Below, piece after piece: positions 26,808 to 36,300 of a stretch of DNA of 64,000 nucleotides (positions within the stretch are counted from its first letter, which is position 1; each line of letters starts with the position of its first letter). The notes beneath the pieces are model-generated. The model was not told where the DNA came from, made no database searches, and saw only the letters and a list, made by a program, of their open reading frames with translations. The position numbers and the translations under genes are program-made. This DNA comes from Salibacter sp031581065. GTDB taxonomy: Bacteria > Bacteroidota > Bacteroidia > Flavobacteriales_G > Salibacteraceae. The stretch is taken from NCBI RefSeq assembly GCF_031581065.1, contig NZ_JAVLBN010000007.1:14766-78765 (forward strand), in the 5' to 3' direction.

Positions 26808-27880
26808 CCTTTACCCATTTTTTTCAAATGCAAAAAGTGGCTCTTAACAGCTGAGGCAAATGAAGGCTGATTGTAATAGGGAAGATCCATTTCTTTAGTC
26901 GTTTCCCTAACTATTTTAGAAATTGCAGGATAGTGAATATGACAAACATTGGGGAATAAATGATGCTCGACCTGAAAATTTAGTCCGCCTATAAACCATG
27001 AGAAAACAGGTGCATCAATTGCATAGTTTGAAGTAGTTCGCAATTGATGAACATACCAGTTTTCATCTACTTCATTTTCGGGTAAATCGTAAAACTCAGC
27101 CTCAGGAGTGACGTGTGCCGGCTGGAAAATGAGACTCAAAATCGTTCCGGTAGTCACATGCATCGTCAGATACATTAGGATTATGGTTCCGACCGAAACC
27201 GGTAAAATATAAACAGGTAATCCAATGATCAGAGCCAAATAGAGCACTTTCTTTACGATTATGGTAGCGAATACTTTGCGAAACTCAGCTCCTCTTTTCA
27301 CCAGGCCTTTTTCGCGATACTGGAATAACTTCACAAAATCCTTTATATAAACCCAAAACACAGTTGACAGCGAATAGAAAAACATCGCGTAAATATGCTG
27401 GTACTTGTGAAACCATCTCAAGGGCTGGTGTTCTGAAAAACGCAGCACAAATCGCGGATCAATATCTTCATCAGCTTCTTCAATATTGGTAAACGAGTGA
27501 TGAAGTACATTGTGTTGGAGATGCCAAATGAGCGGACTCATACCAATTATGAAGGTTGAAAACCCCATCAGTTTATTGACCCATGATTTTTGAGAATAGG
27601 ATCCGTGAAGAGAATCGTGCATAACTAACATCCCGATGAAAGAGGTACCCACTCCCATCAAAATCCACATTGAAAATAAAAAAACGAGATCGTGAATTCC
27701 GCTCATCAACATAACAACAAATGGAGCGATGTAGAAAGACAGAGCAAACACAGACTTTACAGCCATGTTCGTATTACCATTCCTGCTGATATCATTTTCT
27801 TTAAAATAAGTATTAACACGCTTGCGAATGGTCTTTGAAAAATCGCGATTTACCTTCCTCGAGAACCTGTAGTTAATCAT
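26804..27880 (-). CDS. Membrane fatty-acid desaturase
   Basis: 358 residues with four or more membrane segments and three histidine boxes: HDSLHG, HNVLHHSF and QVEHHLFPNVCHIHY. The third box with Q in the first position is typical of front-end/acyl-lipid desaturases of the linoleoyl-CoA desaturase group. It introduces a double bond into acyl chains of membrane lipids and so tunes fluidity, using electrons from a ferredoxin or cytochrome. No cytochrome b5 domain is fused to it. A promoter on the minus strand is visible upstream at 27937-27967. Confidence 0.9.
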   Translation of the reverse strand: MINYRFSRKVNRDFSKTIRKRVNTYFKENDISRNGNTNMAVKSVFALSFYIAPFVVMLMSGIHDLVFLFSMWILMGVGTSFIGMLVMHDSLHGSYSQKSWVNKLMGFSTFIIGMSPLIWHLQHNVLHHSFTNIEEADEDIDPRFVLRFSEHQPLRWFHKYQHIYAMFFYSLSTVFWVYIKDFVKLFQYREKGLVKRGAEFRKVFATIIVKKVLYLALIIGLPVYILPVSVGTIILMYLTMHVTTGTILSLIFQPAHVTPEAEFYDLPENEVDENWYVHQLRTTSNYAIDAPVFSWFIGGLNFQVEHHLFPNVCHIHYPAISKIVRETTKEMDLPYYNQPSFASAVKSHFLHLKKMGKG

Positions 27881-27936
27881 GTATCCCTCTGCCTTTACTT
27901 TTTAAAATTTCTTTTTGAAGGCCTTCTATCCAACTT

Positions 27937-27967
27937 CAAAACTAAACTTATCATTTTTATTGACAAG
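27937..27967 (-). promoter_or_regulatory. Bacteroidota-type promoter for the desaturase
   Basis: On the minus strand CTTG (27967-27964) is followed after 19 bases by TAGTTTTG (27944-27937), an exact -7 match. The leader would be about 50 nt. The rest of the 196-bp intergenic stretch 27881-28076 is AT-rich with no gene. Confidence 0.55.
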
Positions 27968-28076
27968 TGATTGAGGCTGAAACAAAACATATAGTTTTCA
28001 TAAAACACCTGTTTAAAGAGCTATTCCTAACAAGCATTTTAATGGCTTTTAGTATTTTCGTTCCAAAACAAACGAG

Positions 28077-28700
28077 ATGAAAAAGATACTGTTATCATTT
28101 TTTGCTTTTCTATTAACCGGATTCGTTTATTCTCAAAGTTTTGAAGGTGTAATTGAGTTTAAAATTGAATCACCAGGTATTGATGAATCAATGAAATCAA
28201 TGATGCCCAAAAAAACCACCTCATTCATTAAAGATCAAAAAGTGCGCACTGAAATGGACAATCCAATGACCGGTAAATCCATTACTATCGTTGATAATGA
28301 ACAAAAAAAAGTGTTTCAACTCATGAATATGGGCGGTGCTAAAAAATGTATTGTGATTGATATTGATGATGAAGATGAAAACAAGGAATCTGAAATCAAC
28401 AAGCTTGAGGAAACAAAAGAAATTGCCGGTTACACTTGCAAAAAAGTAGAAATTATTCAGGATGAAAACATTACAATTGCCTGGGTTACTGATGAGATTC
28501 AAGCTCCTGCAAACAGGAAGTTTAATGAAAAATTAGATGGATTCCCATTATCCTATGAAGTGGAAAATAATGGAATCACAATGATCATGACAGCTACAAA
28601 TGTTGAAGAAAAACGTGTTAATGATAGCAAGTTTGTAGTTCCTCAAGGCTATGAAAAGATTTCAATGGAAAAAGCACAACAAATGATGATGGGTCAATAA
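28077..28700 (+). CDS. Exported DUF4412-type protein
   Basis: 207 residues with signal peptide MKKILLSFFAFLLTGFVYSQ. The mature part begins SFEGVIEFKIES and contains TSFIKDQKVRTEMDNP, KKVFQLMNM and GYTCKKVEI, the pattern of DUF4412 proteins, which are periplasmic or outer-membrane beta-rich proteins of unknown function. The C-terminus is methionine-rich (MEKAQQMMMGQ). It precedes nth by 10 bp, but the two seem functionally unrelated. Confidence 0.75.
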   Translation: MKKILLSFFAFLLTGFVYSQSFEGVIEFKIESPGIDESMKSMMPKKTTSFIKDQKVRTEMDNPMTGKSITIVDNEQKKVFQLMNMGGAKKCIVIDIDDEDENKESEINKLEETKEIAGYTCKKVEIIQDENITIAWVTDEIQAPANRKFNEKLDGFPLSYEVENNGITMIMTATNVEEKRVNDSKFVVPQGYEKISMEKAQQMMMGQ

Positions 28701-28710
28701 ATCTCTATTT

Positions 28711-29361
28711 GTGACAAAAAAGGAAAAAGCACAATACATAGCTGGAGAACTGGAAAAACTCTACCCTGAGACTCCAGTTCCGCTCGATCACCAGAATCCG
28801 TACACTTTATTAATCGCTGTTTTGTTATCGGCACAATCGACTGACAAGCGCGTTAACCAAACCACTCCTGCTCTATTCAAACGTGCTGATAATCCGTTTG
28901 ATATGGTGAAATTATCGCCCCGGGAAATTGAAGACATAATCAGGCCATGCGGACTGGCACCTGCCAAATCGAAAAACATTCACAAACTCTCTCAAATTCT
29001 AGTTGAGAAATACAACGGTCAGATCCCCAAAACCCTCAAAGAACTGGAGGAACTCCCCGGAGTTGGTCACAAAACAGCTTCGGTTGTGGTTGCTCAGGCA
29101 TTTGGAGAGCCGGCTTTTCCGGTTGACACGCACATTCACAGATTGATGTACCGCTGGGGATTATCAACCGGGAAAAACGTCAAAAAGACTGAAGAAGACG
29201 CAAAACGATTATTTCCAAAAGACATTTGGAATAAACTTCACTTACAAATCATTTTTTACGGCAGAGAATACTCGCCAGCTCGCGGACTCAAACTTGAAAA
29301 AGATTTCATCACCCGTGAAGTTGGTAGAAAATCAATTCTCAAAGAGCACGGCTATGCCTGA
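28711..29361 (+). CDS. nth: Endonuclease III without iron-sulfur cysteines
   Basis: 216 residues from a GTG start. The helix-hairpin-helix LEELPGVGHKTASVVV carries the catalytic lysine, and AFPVDTHIHRL the catalytic aspartate. Expected role: removal of oxidised pyrimidines and strand cleavage at abasic sites in base-excision repair. E. coli Nth ends in four cysteines that bind a [4Fe-4S] cluster. Here the corresponding region reads FYGREYSPARGLKLEKDFITREV and contains none. The gene overlaps the convergent kinase gene by 10 bp. It contains a motif copy at 29017-29026. Confidence 0.9.
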   Translation: MTKKEKAQYIAGELEKLYPETPVPLDHQNPYTLLIAVLLSAQSTDKRVNQTTPALFKRADNPFDMVKLSPREIEDIIRPCGLAPAKSKNIHKLSQILVEKYNGQIPKTLKELEELPGVGHKTASVVVAQAFGEPAFPVDTHIHRLMYRWGLSTGKNVKKTEEDAKRLFPKDIWNKLHLQIIFYGREYSPARGLKLEKDFITREVGRKSILKEHGYA

Positions 29362-30287
29362 TTTTTGAAGTCTTCACTGCAATACACCTCAACGACTGAC
29401 GGCAGAATACTCACATCAATTTTTGAGACAGGTTTTTGCAATTCCCCATCAATCTGAAACGATTGTGCTGGATCTAACTCAATAGTTGCTTGTTGGACTG
29501 ATATAATTTCAACCTGATCGGCATCATATTCAACATTACCTGTAATAATTGAGCCTGCCGATTTTAAGATCGATAAAGCTGATGCTTGCTTGATCACACA
29601 CAACTCTACCGTTCCGTCACTCACATTACCTCTGGGATTGATAATAGCTCCCGTTCCAAACATCCTGGCGTTGGCTATGCTCAACATGTAAGCTTTACCG
29701 CTGTATAGCCGGCCGTCATCGGCTCTGACCAAATAACTAAATGCTTTTTTACTCGTGTATTTTTGAAAAAACTGATGAGCATAAGTAGCAAAACCGCGAG
29801 AGTCAGATTCGTCAAATCCTTTCACAATTTCTGCATTGAGCCCAACATCAGCAAGATGAATGCTGTACTCTCCGTTAATGCGAACCATATCTACTTTAAC
29901 AGAGTGACCTTCTTCAATAATTCTCCAGGCTCTTTTGAAAGATTGCTGATCGAGGATAGGAATATTGAGCATCATCGTGGGCAAATCAAGCTCTGCAGCC
30001 ATTCCATTAGCTGAACCTACAGGAAACAATCCGATGGGAATATTTTTGTCCATCACCACTTCAGCGGCCATGAGAAGCGTTCCATCACCACCGGCTACGA
30101 GAAGCTTATCAGGATTTAAAGATTCAACCTTTTCTTCCAATTTAGCGTAGTCGTTATTCCCGGTAGTTTCAAAGATTTCTAAATCAAAACCCTTACTTTG
30201 CGCCTGTTCCTGCAAAAAATAGGTGAGCGATTTTTTATTTGAGTCGCCCGATACGGGATTGATAACAACTAAATAGATCATACGCAA
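29352..30287 (-). CDS. Diacylglycerol/lipid kinase family protein
   Basis: 311 residues of the DAGK catalytic-domain family (YegS/DgkB type). It has VINPVSGDSNKK near the N-terminus, the nucleotide motif LLVAGGDGTLLMAAE around residues 60-75, PVGSANGMAAELDLP and a C-terminal beta domain including IDGELQKPV. It phosphorylates diacylglycerol, a sphingosine-like lipid or a related substrate in the inner leaflet. Its start is 23 bp from the divergent start of an App1-type phosphatase gene, which would catalyse the reverse reaction on phosphatidate. One motif copy at 29721-29730. Confidence 0.88.
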   Translation of the reverse strand: MRMIYLVVINPVSGDSNKKSLTYFLQEQAQSKGFDLEIFETTGNNDYAKLEEKVESLNPDKLLVAGGDGTLLMAAEVVMDKNIPIGLFPVGSANGMAAELDLPTMMLNIPILDQQSFKRAWRIIEEGHSVKVDMVRINGEYSIHLADVGLNAEIVKGFDESDSRGFATYAHQFFQKYTSKKAFSYLVRADDGRLYSGKAYMLSIANARMFGTGAIINPRGNVSDGTVELCVIKQASALSILKSAGSIITGNVEYDADQVEIISVQQATIELDPAQSFQIDGELQKPVSKIDVSILPSVVEVYCSEDFKNQA

Positions 30288-30310
30288 TATTAAAAACCGA
30301 ACTTACAACA

Positions 30311-31216
30311 TTGAATACGATTTTACTGCATAGAGGATTTGGTTCAAAGAAAAAACTTTTCATCTGTGGTCACGCTTTCAGGAAGTACCCTGTTCGCAGG
30401 CACGACCGCAAACGCAGTAAACTCCGCAACATTATCAACAACATTAGAAGGTTTGCACCAACAGTTTATAAAAATGTTGAAATAACGGTTTCGGTCAGAT
30501 CCCAAAACTTCACGACAAAAAGCGATAAATCGGGATACTTCGAACTCGAAATTCCAATCGAACACGAACGCGAGGGTTGGCATTACTATTCGGCTACTTT
30601 TTCCGGCTCTGATCGTGAATTTGAAGGAGAGTATTACATAGCAAAGGAAGATGGAGTTGGGGTAATCAGCGATATTGATGACTCATTACTCGTTTCTCAC
30701 TCGGCCTACAACCTGAGGAAGTTATACACGCTGCTCGTCAACAACTCTCACTCTCGAAGGGCTGTTTCTAACATCGATGAGCTGGAAAATATTTGGGAAT
30801 TGGAAAACCAGGGAAACACACCTGATTTCTTTATCTATCTCTCAAATAGCGAGTGGAATCTCTATGATTTCCTCATCGATTTTTTTGATGTCAATGAGTT
30901 GCCGCGCGGAGTTTACCTCCTCAACTCTATCATTACTCACTTCTCTGAGTTTTTCACCAAGCAGGGCAAAAAGCTTCACAATAATCATAAAGTAAAATCG
31001 ATAGAAAGACTGATCAGCTACTTCCCTGAAAAACGCTGGCTCTTGGTTGGAGACACTGCACAACACGATGTCAATATTTTTGAAAGTGTAATCATTGCTC
31101 ACCCAAATTCAATTCAGGCAATTATCGTGAGAGAAATCAAGGAAAAGCACGAACGCAAAACAGCTGATATTAAAAAACTGTCAAACGAAAAGAACATCCG
31201 GTTTTACACCTACTAA
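30311..31216 (+). CDS. App1-like phosphatidate phosphatase (DUF2183)
   Basis: 301 residues. The HAD-type catalytic motif is GVGVISDIDDSLLVS near residue 120, preceded by a beta-sandwich-like segment (KNVEITVSVRSQNFTTKSDKSGYFELEIP). KRWLLVGDTAQHD is the second conserved block of the App1 catalytic domain. Yeast App1 dephosphorylates phosphatidate. No ATG occurs in frame near the start, and the annotated start is TTG, so the exact N-terminus is uncertain. The gene is divergent from the lipid kinase gene. One motif copy at 30493-30502 and one near-copy at 30605-30614. Confidence 0.82.
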   Translation: MNTILLHRGFGSKKKLFICGHAFRKYPVRRHDRKRSKLRNIINNIRRFAPTVYKNVEITVSVRSQNFTTKSDKSGYFELEIPIEHEREGWHYYSATFSGSDREFEGEYYIAKEDGVGVISDIDDSLLVSHSAYNLRKLYTLLVNNSHSRRAVSNIDELENIWELENQGNTPDFFIYLSNSEWNLYDFLIDFFDVNELPRGVYLLNSIITHFSEFFTKQGKKLHNNHKVKSIERLISYFPEKRWLLVGDTAQHDVNIFESVIIAHPNSIQAIIVREIKEKHERKTADIKKLSNEKNIRFYTY

Positions 31217-31232
31217 TTTATTCTTTGACATT

Positions 31233-31268
31233 AAAAAAGCCGATTCTCATTTTTCGGAGAACCGGCTC
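31233..31268 (-). terminator. Rho-independent terminator after superoxide dismutase
   Basis: On the minus strand the stem GCCGGTTCTC (31266-31257) pairs with GAGAATCGGC (31248-31239) with one G.T-type mismatch, followed by TTTTTT. It lies 36 bp past the sod stop. Confidence 0.75.
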
Positions 31269-31303
31269 AATAATATCAACCATGAAACCTATAATCTGAG
31301 AAA

Positions 31304-31909
31304 TTATTTGTTGTCGTTGTAGCGCTTATTAACTTCTTCCCAGTTAATCACATTGAAGAATGCGTTAATGTAATCTGGACGCTTGTTTTGATACTTCAGA
31401 TAGTAAGCATGTTCCCAAACATCAAGACCTAAAATTGGTTCCCCGTCACAGCCAGAGTTTGGCATAAGTGGATTGTCCTGATTTGGTGTAGAGCAAACTT
31501 CTAATTTTCCTCCTTTGTGAACACATAACCATGCCCAACCTGATCCGAAACGTGTGGCAGCAGCGTTAGAAAATTCTTCTTTGAATTTGTCGTAAGAACC
31601 AAATTGTTCATTGATTGCATTAGCAATGTCACCTGATGGTTCTCCACCACCATTTGGAGACATCACTTCCCAAAACAATTTGTGATTCCAAAAACCACCA
31701 CCGTTGTTGCGAACTGCTGTGTTGTCTAAATGATTTGCTAATAAGTCTTCGATACTTTTATCTGCTAGATCAGTACCATCGATTGCTGAATTGAGTTTTT
31801 TCGTGTAACCAGCATGGTGCTTTGAATGGTGTATCTCCATTGTTTGAGCATCAATGTGTGGTTCTAATGCATTGTAATCGTAAGGTAAATTTGGAAGTTC
31901 AAATGCCAT
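31304..31909 (-). CDS. Superoxide dismutase, Fe/Mn family
   Basis: 201 residues, full length, cytoplasmic (no signal peptide). The metal ligands are in MEIHHSKHHAGY, GGGFWNHKLFW and LDVWEHAYYLKYQN. The motif STPNQDNPLM has the glutamine position typical of Mn-type enzymes, whereas Fe enzymes carry their active-site glutamine elsewhere, so Mn or cambialistic use is favoured. It converts superoxide to hydrogen peroxide and oxygen. A clean promoter (31950-31979) and terminator flank it, so it is a single-gene unit. Confidence 0.95.
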   Translation of the reverse strand: MAFELPNLPYDYNALEPHIDAQTMEIHHSKHHAGYTKKLNSAIDGTDLADKSIEDLLANHLDNTAVRNNGGGFWNHKLFWEVMSPNGGGEPSGDIANAINEQFGSYDKFKEEFSNAAATRFGSGWAWLCVHKGGKLEVCSTPNQDNPLMPNSGCDGEPILGLDVWEHAYYLKYQNKRPDYINAFFNVINWEEVNKRYNDNK

Positions 31910-31949
31910 AATATTTATATTTTATTGATGTTTAATTATAAATTCTCTA

Positions 31950-31979
31950 CAAACTTATATGTTCACAAGTTATTTTAAA
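31950..31979 (-). promoter_or_regulatory. Promoter of the superoxide dismutase gene
   Basis: On the minus strand TTTA (31979-31976) is followed after 18 bases by TAAGTTTG (31957-31950), an exact -7 match. The leader would be about 35-40 nt. The remaining bases up to 32189 are AT-rich with no gene seen. Confidence 0.55.
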
Positions 31980-32189
31980 AGTGTTTCTCATAAATAAAGG
32001 TTATAGTTTGATTAATAAAAACCATTCTAATTTTAAACCTGCTTTAAAGATAACTGATTCCAGCAACACTACTAAAAACAGCTAATGTTCTCCCGGGCTT
32101 ATAATCATATTGAAAGTTTTTTGAAAATCTCTTACTACAAATGAAAAAATACATAGTAGTTTTACAGCCTTTTCACAGATTTATAAGAA

Positions 32190-32942
32190 ATGGCATTACA
32201 GGAAGAATTCAAATCACAGGGCGATTTTCTATTCAAGAACAGAAGTTACATCCCTTTGATCGTGCTACTCGTTGCACTCATTCAAATTTATTTTCAGGCA
32301 AACAAAGGACTCGACTCTCACTGGCCTTTCAGTTACAACGGATTAGAAATAACGGGAATTGTCATCGCATTCATCGGTTTTTTCATTCGTGTGGTTACGA
32401 TTGGTCAGTCAGCTAAAAATACTTCAGGTAGAAACACATCTGAAGGTCAGGTTGCCGATCATCTCAACACTTCAGGCATTTACTCAACTGTTCGCCATCC
32501 GCTATACGTAGGAAACTTTTTCATGTGGCTTGGGCCGGCAATAATGACACAAAACCTTTGGTTTGTACTGGCATTCATTCTTTTCTACTGGGTTTACTAC
32601 GAAAGAATCATGTATGCTGAGGAGCAATTCCTTAGAGGTAAATTCAAGGATGCTTACCTCAACTGGTCAAAACAAGTACCGGCATTTGTCCCAAAACTAT
32701 CAGCTTACCGTTCAAGTGATCTCGACTTCACCTGGAAAAAGGTGATCAAAAAAGAGAAAAACGGTTTTGCAGCTATATTCATTGTTTTTGCAGTGTTCAG
32801 AGCCGTTCACGATTACGGAATCTACGGAAGAGCTACTTTCGAAGCCTGGATTTACACAGCAGCTATTGTTGGTGTAATTATTTACCTCATCATCAAATAT
32901 ACGCGAAAATTCACACATTTATTTGATGAAGACGACCGTTAG
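32190..32942 (+). CDS. Isoprenylcysteine carboxyl methyltransferase-like membrane protein
   Basis: 250 residues with about six membrane segments. The signature TVRHPLYVGNFFMWLG and the following YERIMYAEEQFLRGKF match the ICMT/PEMT superfamily of membrane SAM-dependent methyltransferases. In bacteria these methylate lipids, for example the lipid A phosphate in Leptospira, or small isoprenoid substrates; the substrate here is unknown. The ATG at 32190 is chosen because upstream bases in the frame add no conserved segment. It is followed by the DUF6660-type gene 33 bp later. Confidence 0.75.
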   Translation: MALQEEFKSQGDFLFKNRSYIPLIVLLVALIQIYFQANKGLDSHWPFSYNGLEITGIVIAFIGFFIRVVTIGQSAKNTSGRNTSEGQVADHLNTSGIYSTVRHPLYVGNFFMWLGPAIMTQNLWFVLAFILFYWVYYERIMYAEEQFLRGKFKDAYLNWSKQVPAFVPKLSAYRSSDLDFTWKKVIKKEKNGFAAIFIVFAVFRAVHDYGIYGRATFEAWIYTAAIVGVIIYLIIKYTRKFTHLFDEDDR

Positions 32943-32962
32943 TCCAGTTTACACAAAAGTTT

Positions 32963-32970
32963 TAAATTTG
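32963..32970 (+). promoter_or_regulatory. -7 promoter box immediately before the metal-efflux operon
   Basis: TAAATTTG matches TAnnTTTG exactly and ends 5 bases before the GTG at 32976. A weak -33 box (TTAG) lies 20 bases upstream. Initiation 3-8 bases past this box would give a leaderless transcript. Confidence 0.5.
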
Positions 32971-32975
32971 TAACT

Positions 32976-33296
32976 GTGAAAGCAATTGCGGTTATATTGA
33001 GTGCTTATTTATTACTCGTTGCATTTATCCCGTGTTCTGACCATGCAATTGGTTTGCAGGATGATGAAAGTGTGGAAAACATGACTCCAATTGGCAATCA
33101 CGATCATCATCTACCACATTCTGTAGATGACTGCTCTCCTTTTTGTTACTGCCATTGCTGCCTCATTGATGTCTCTGTTCCCGGTATGAAGACTTTTGAA
33201 GAGCCTGTATCCTACAGGACATCAAATAGTATATTACGCACTCAAAACCTCAAATCAGGTTATTTAGATTCTCTTTTCCGGCCTCCCCAGGTTTAG
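32976..33296 (+). CDS. Small exported Cys/His-rich protein, DUF6660-like
   Basis: 106 residues from a GTG start, with an N-terminal hydrophobic segment (AIAVILSAYLLLVAFIPC). The middle is metal-ligand rich: NHDHHLPHSVDDCSPFCYCHCCL. Similar small proteins precede CusA/CzcA operons in Bacteroidota and may bind the transported metal in the periplasm. It is followed by the pump gene after 71 bp. The GTG is preferred because of the adjacent promoter box and the signal-like N-terminus it gives. Confidence 0.7.
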   Translation: MKAIAVILSAYLLLVAFIPCSDHAIGLQDDESVENMTPIGNHDHHLPHSVDDCSPFCYCHCCLIDVSVPGMKTFEEPVSYRTSNSILRTQNLKSGYLDSLFRPPQV

Positions 33297-33367
33297 TTCC
33301 ATTTGATTTGAAATGACTGGTGAATTGTCATTAGTCTCAATACATCATTGAACTAAACTTTAATTTT

Positions 33368-36300
33368 ATGATTAACAGAATTATATCCTTTTCAATAAGG
33401 AACAAGTTCATTGTTGGTCTTCTGGTAGCTGCTATAGCCGGTCTTGGAATTTACTCCATGTCCACTGTAAAGCTTGGCTCAGTTCCAGATATCACCAACA
33501 ACCAGGTGCAGGTAATTACTGTATCTGAAAACCTCTCAACAGAGGACATCGAGCAATTTGTCACTTATCCGGTTGAGCTCGCAATGGGAAACTTGCCCGG
33601 AGTTGTGGAAATACGATCTATTTCACGCTTTGGGTTATCAGTGGTGACAATTGTTTTTGAAGATGATATGGGAACTTACCTCCCACGTCAACTCGTGCAG
33701 GAAAAACTCAGCACGGTCAAGAAGGAAATTCCCGAGAAATTCGGCAGTCCTTTCATGGGACCAATTGCGACCGGACTGGGAGAAATATACCAGTACACAA
33801 TTTCACAAAAAGAAGACGCTGACACGAGTTACACTCCTCAACAATTGCGAACAATTCAGGACTGGTTGATCAAACGCCAACTAACCTTAATTGAAGGTGT
33901 TGTAGATGTCAATTCTTTTGGCGGATTTCTAAAGCAATATGAAGTTGCTATCAATCCAGATAAACTCAACGCTCACAATGTCACAATCTCTCAGCTATTT
34001 TCCGCTTTAAAAGAGAACAACGTAAACACTGGAGGTTCTTACATCGCGAAAAATAAAATGGCAAACTTCATTCGTGGTGAAGGGCTTGCCAAATCGATTG
34101 AGGACATTGAAAAAATCGTTGTCCAAAACGAATCAGGAATTCCGGTAACCGTAGCTGATGTTTCAGATAGCGTGTATTTTGGAAACCAGGTTCGGTACGG
34201 AGCTTTTACGCGTGATGGTCACGAATCTGTTGGCGGTATTGTAATGATGCTCAAAGGCGCCAATCCAAATACGGCTATTGAAGCGGTTAAGAAGCGAATG
34301 AAGACTGTTGAAAAATCACTCCCTCCGGGTTTAACTATCAAGCCATTCCTCGATCGCAGCGAGTTGATTGCGCGTACAACAAGCACTGTTAGTCAGAACC
34401 TTATTGAAGGGGCTCTGATCGTGATTTTTGCGCTCGTGTTGTTGCTGGGTAGTTTCCGTGGCGGACTCATCACAGCCACTACGATTCCTCTCTCCCTGCT
34501 TTTTGCCTTTATTCTCATGAAGCAATTTAACGTTTGGGCAAACCTGATGAGTTTGGGAGCTATCGACTTTGGGATTATCGTGGACGGTGCTGTGATCATT
34601 ATTGAAGGTACGGTTTATGAAATCCAAAAACGACTGAAGAGTGGTAAATCCATCACACGCAAAGATGCTGATGAACTGGCTTATCAATCGGGAAGTACGA
34701 TGATGGGATCAGCCTTTTTTGGTCAGCTTATCATCCTCATCGTGTTCACTCCTATCCTTTTCCTCACCGGTGTAGAAGGGAAAATGTTTAAACCGATGGC
34801 TTTCACCTTTGGTTTTGCCATGATAGGAGCTATAATTCTGTGTCTCACTTACGTACCAATGATGAGCGCGCTCTTTATGAAACCGATGAAGAATCAAAAC
34901 CACTGGTTTGCCAAATTTGAACGCAGACTCGAAACCTTGAGTAACCACATAATTGGGTTTTTCCACAAAGCATACGAGCCGGTTATCAAATTAGCACTGA
35001 GATTCAAAGCAGCTATCATCATTTTAGCTGTCGCCATTTTTGGAATTACAACTTTCACCTTCAGCCGCATGGGAGGTGAATTCATTCCACAGTTAGATGA
35101 AGGTGACCTGGCAATGCAGGTTTTGATCAGACCCGGAAGTACAGTCGATGAATCGGTCGACTTATCCATCAAGATTGAGAATATTCTGCTGGAAAACTTC
35201 CCAAACGAGATCAAAACTGCTGTTTCCAGAATTGGTGTTGCTGACATTCCAACTGATCCAATGCCGATGGACATTGCCGATATGGCGATTATATTGGAAA
35301 AAGATCACGACAAATGGACCGCTGCAGATTCAAAAGAAGAACTGATCGAAAAAATTCGCCATAAACTCAACGAAGAGCTGGCCGGATTCAAACTGGTTTT
35401 TAGTCAGCCCGTTGAGTTACGATTCAATGAATTGCTCACTGGTGTACGCGAGGATATCGCAATCAAGCTGTACGGTGAGGATCTAACCGTTTTATCAGAT
35501 AAAGCAGAAGAAATTGGCCAACTCATTGCAGATATTGAAGGTGTTGGTGACGTCAACACAGAACGCATTTCAGGATTGCCACAAATCACAGTTGATTTCA
35601 ACAGAGATAAAATCGCTCAGTACGGACTCAACATTGCCCGACTCAATGAATATGTGAGTACTGCATTTGCTGGCGGAAAAGCAGGAGTCATCTTTGAAGG
35701 TGAAAAGCGTTTCAATCTTGTATTGAGACTCAGCAAGGATCAGCGAAGCAGTATTGAGGATGTTAGGCAACTGCTCATCGATTTGCCAAATGGTCAACAG
35801 GTTCCGATGGAAGAAGTAGCCAACATCGAGTACAAACCCGGGCCTATGCAAATCTCGCGTGACAACACCTACAGGCGAACGTATGTTGGCATCAACACGC
35901 GCGGAAGTGATGTGGAAACTGTTGTCACCAATATCCATGAAAAACTCGATGCAGAGCTCGACTTACCTCCGGGTTATTACATCAACTATGGTGGTGAATT
36001 CGAAAACCTGGAACGCGCAAAAGGCAGACTCAGCATTGTTGTGCCAATTGCTCTATTCCTTATTTTCATTCTCCTCTACTTTGCGTTGAAATCATTTAAG
36101 CAATCACTGATGATTTACATTGCCATTCCGCTCGCTGCTATTGGAGGAGTTTACGCGCTCTATTTGCGCGGAATGCCTTTTAGTATCTCAGCCGGAGTTG
36201 GCTTTATCGTACTGTTTGGTGTAGCGGTTTTGAACGGGCTCGTTCTCATCAACCGGTTCAACGAGTTAAAAGAAGAAGGCGTGAATGACATCAGGGAACG

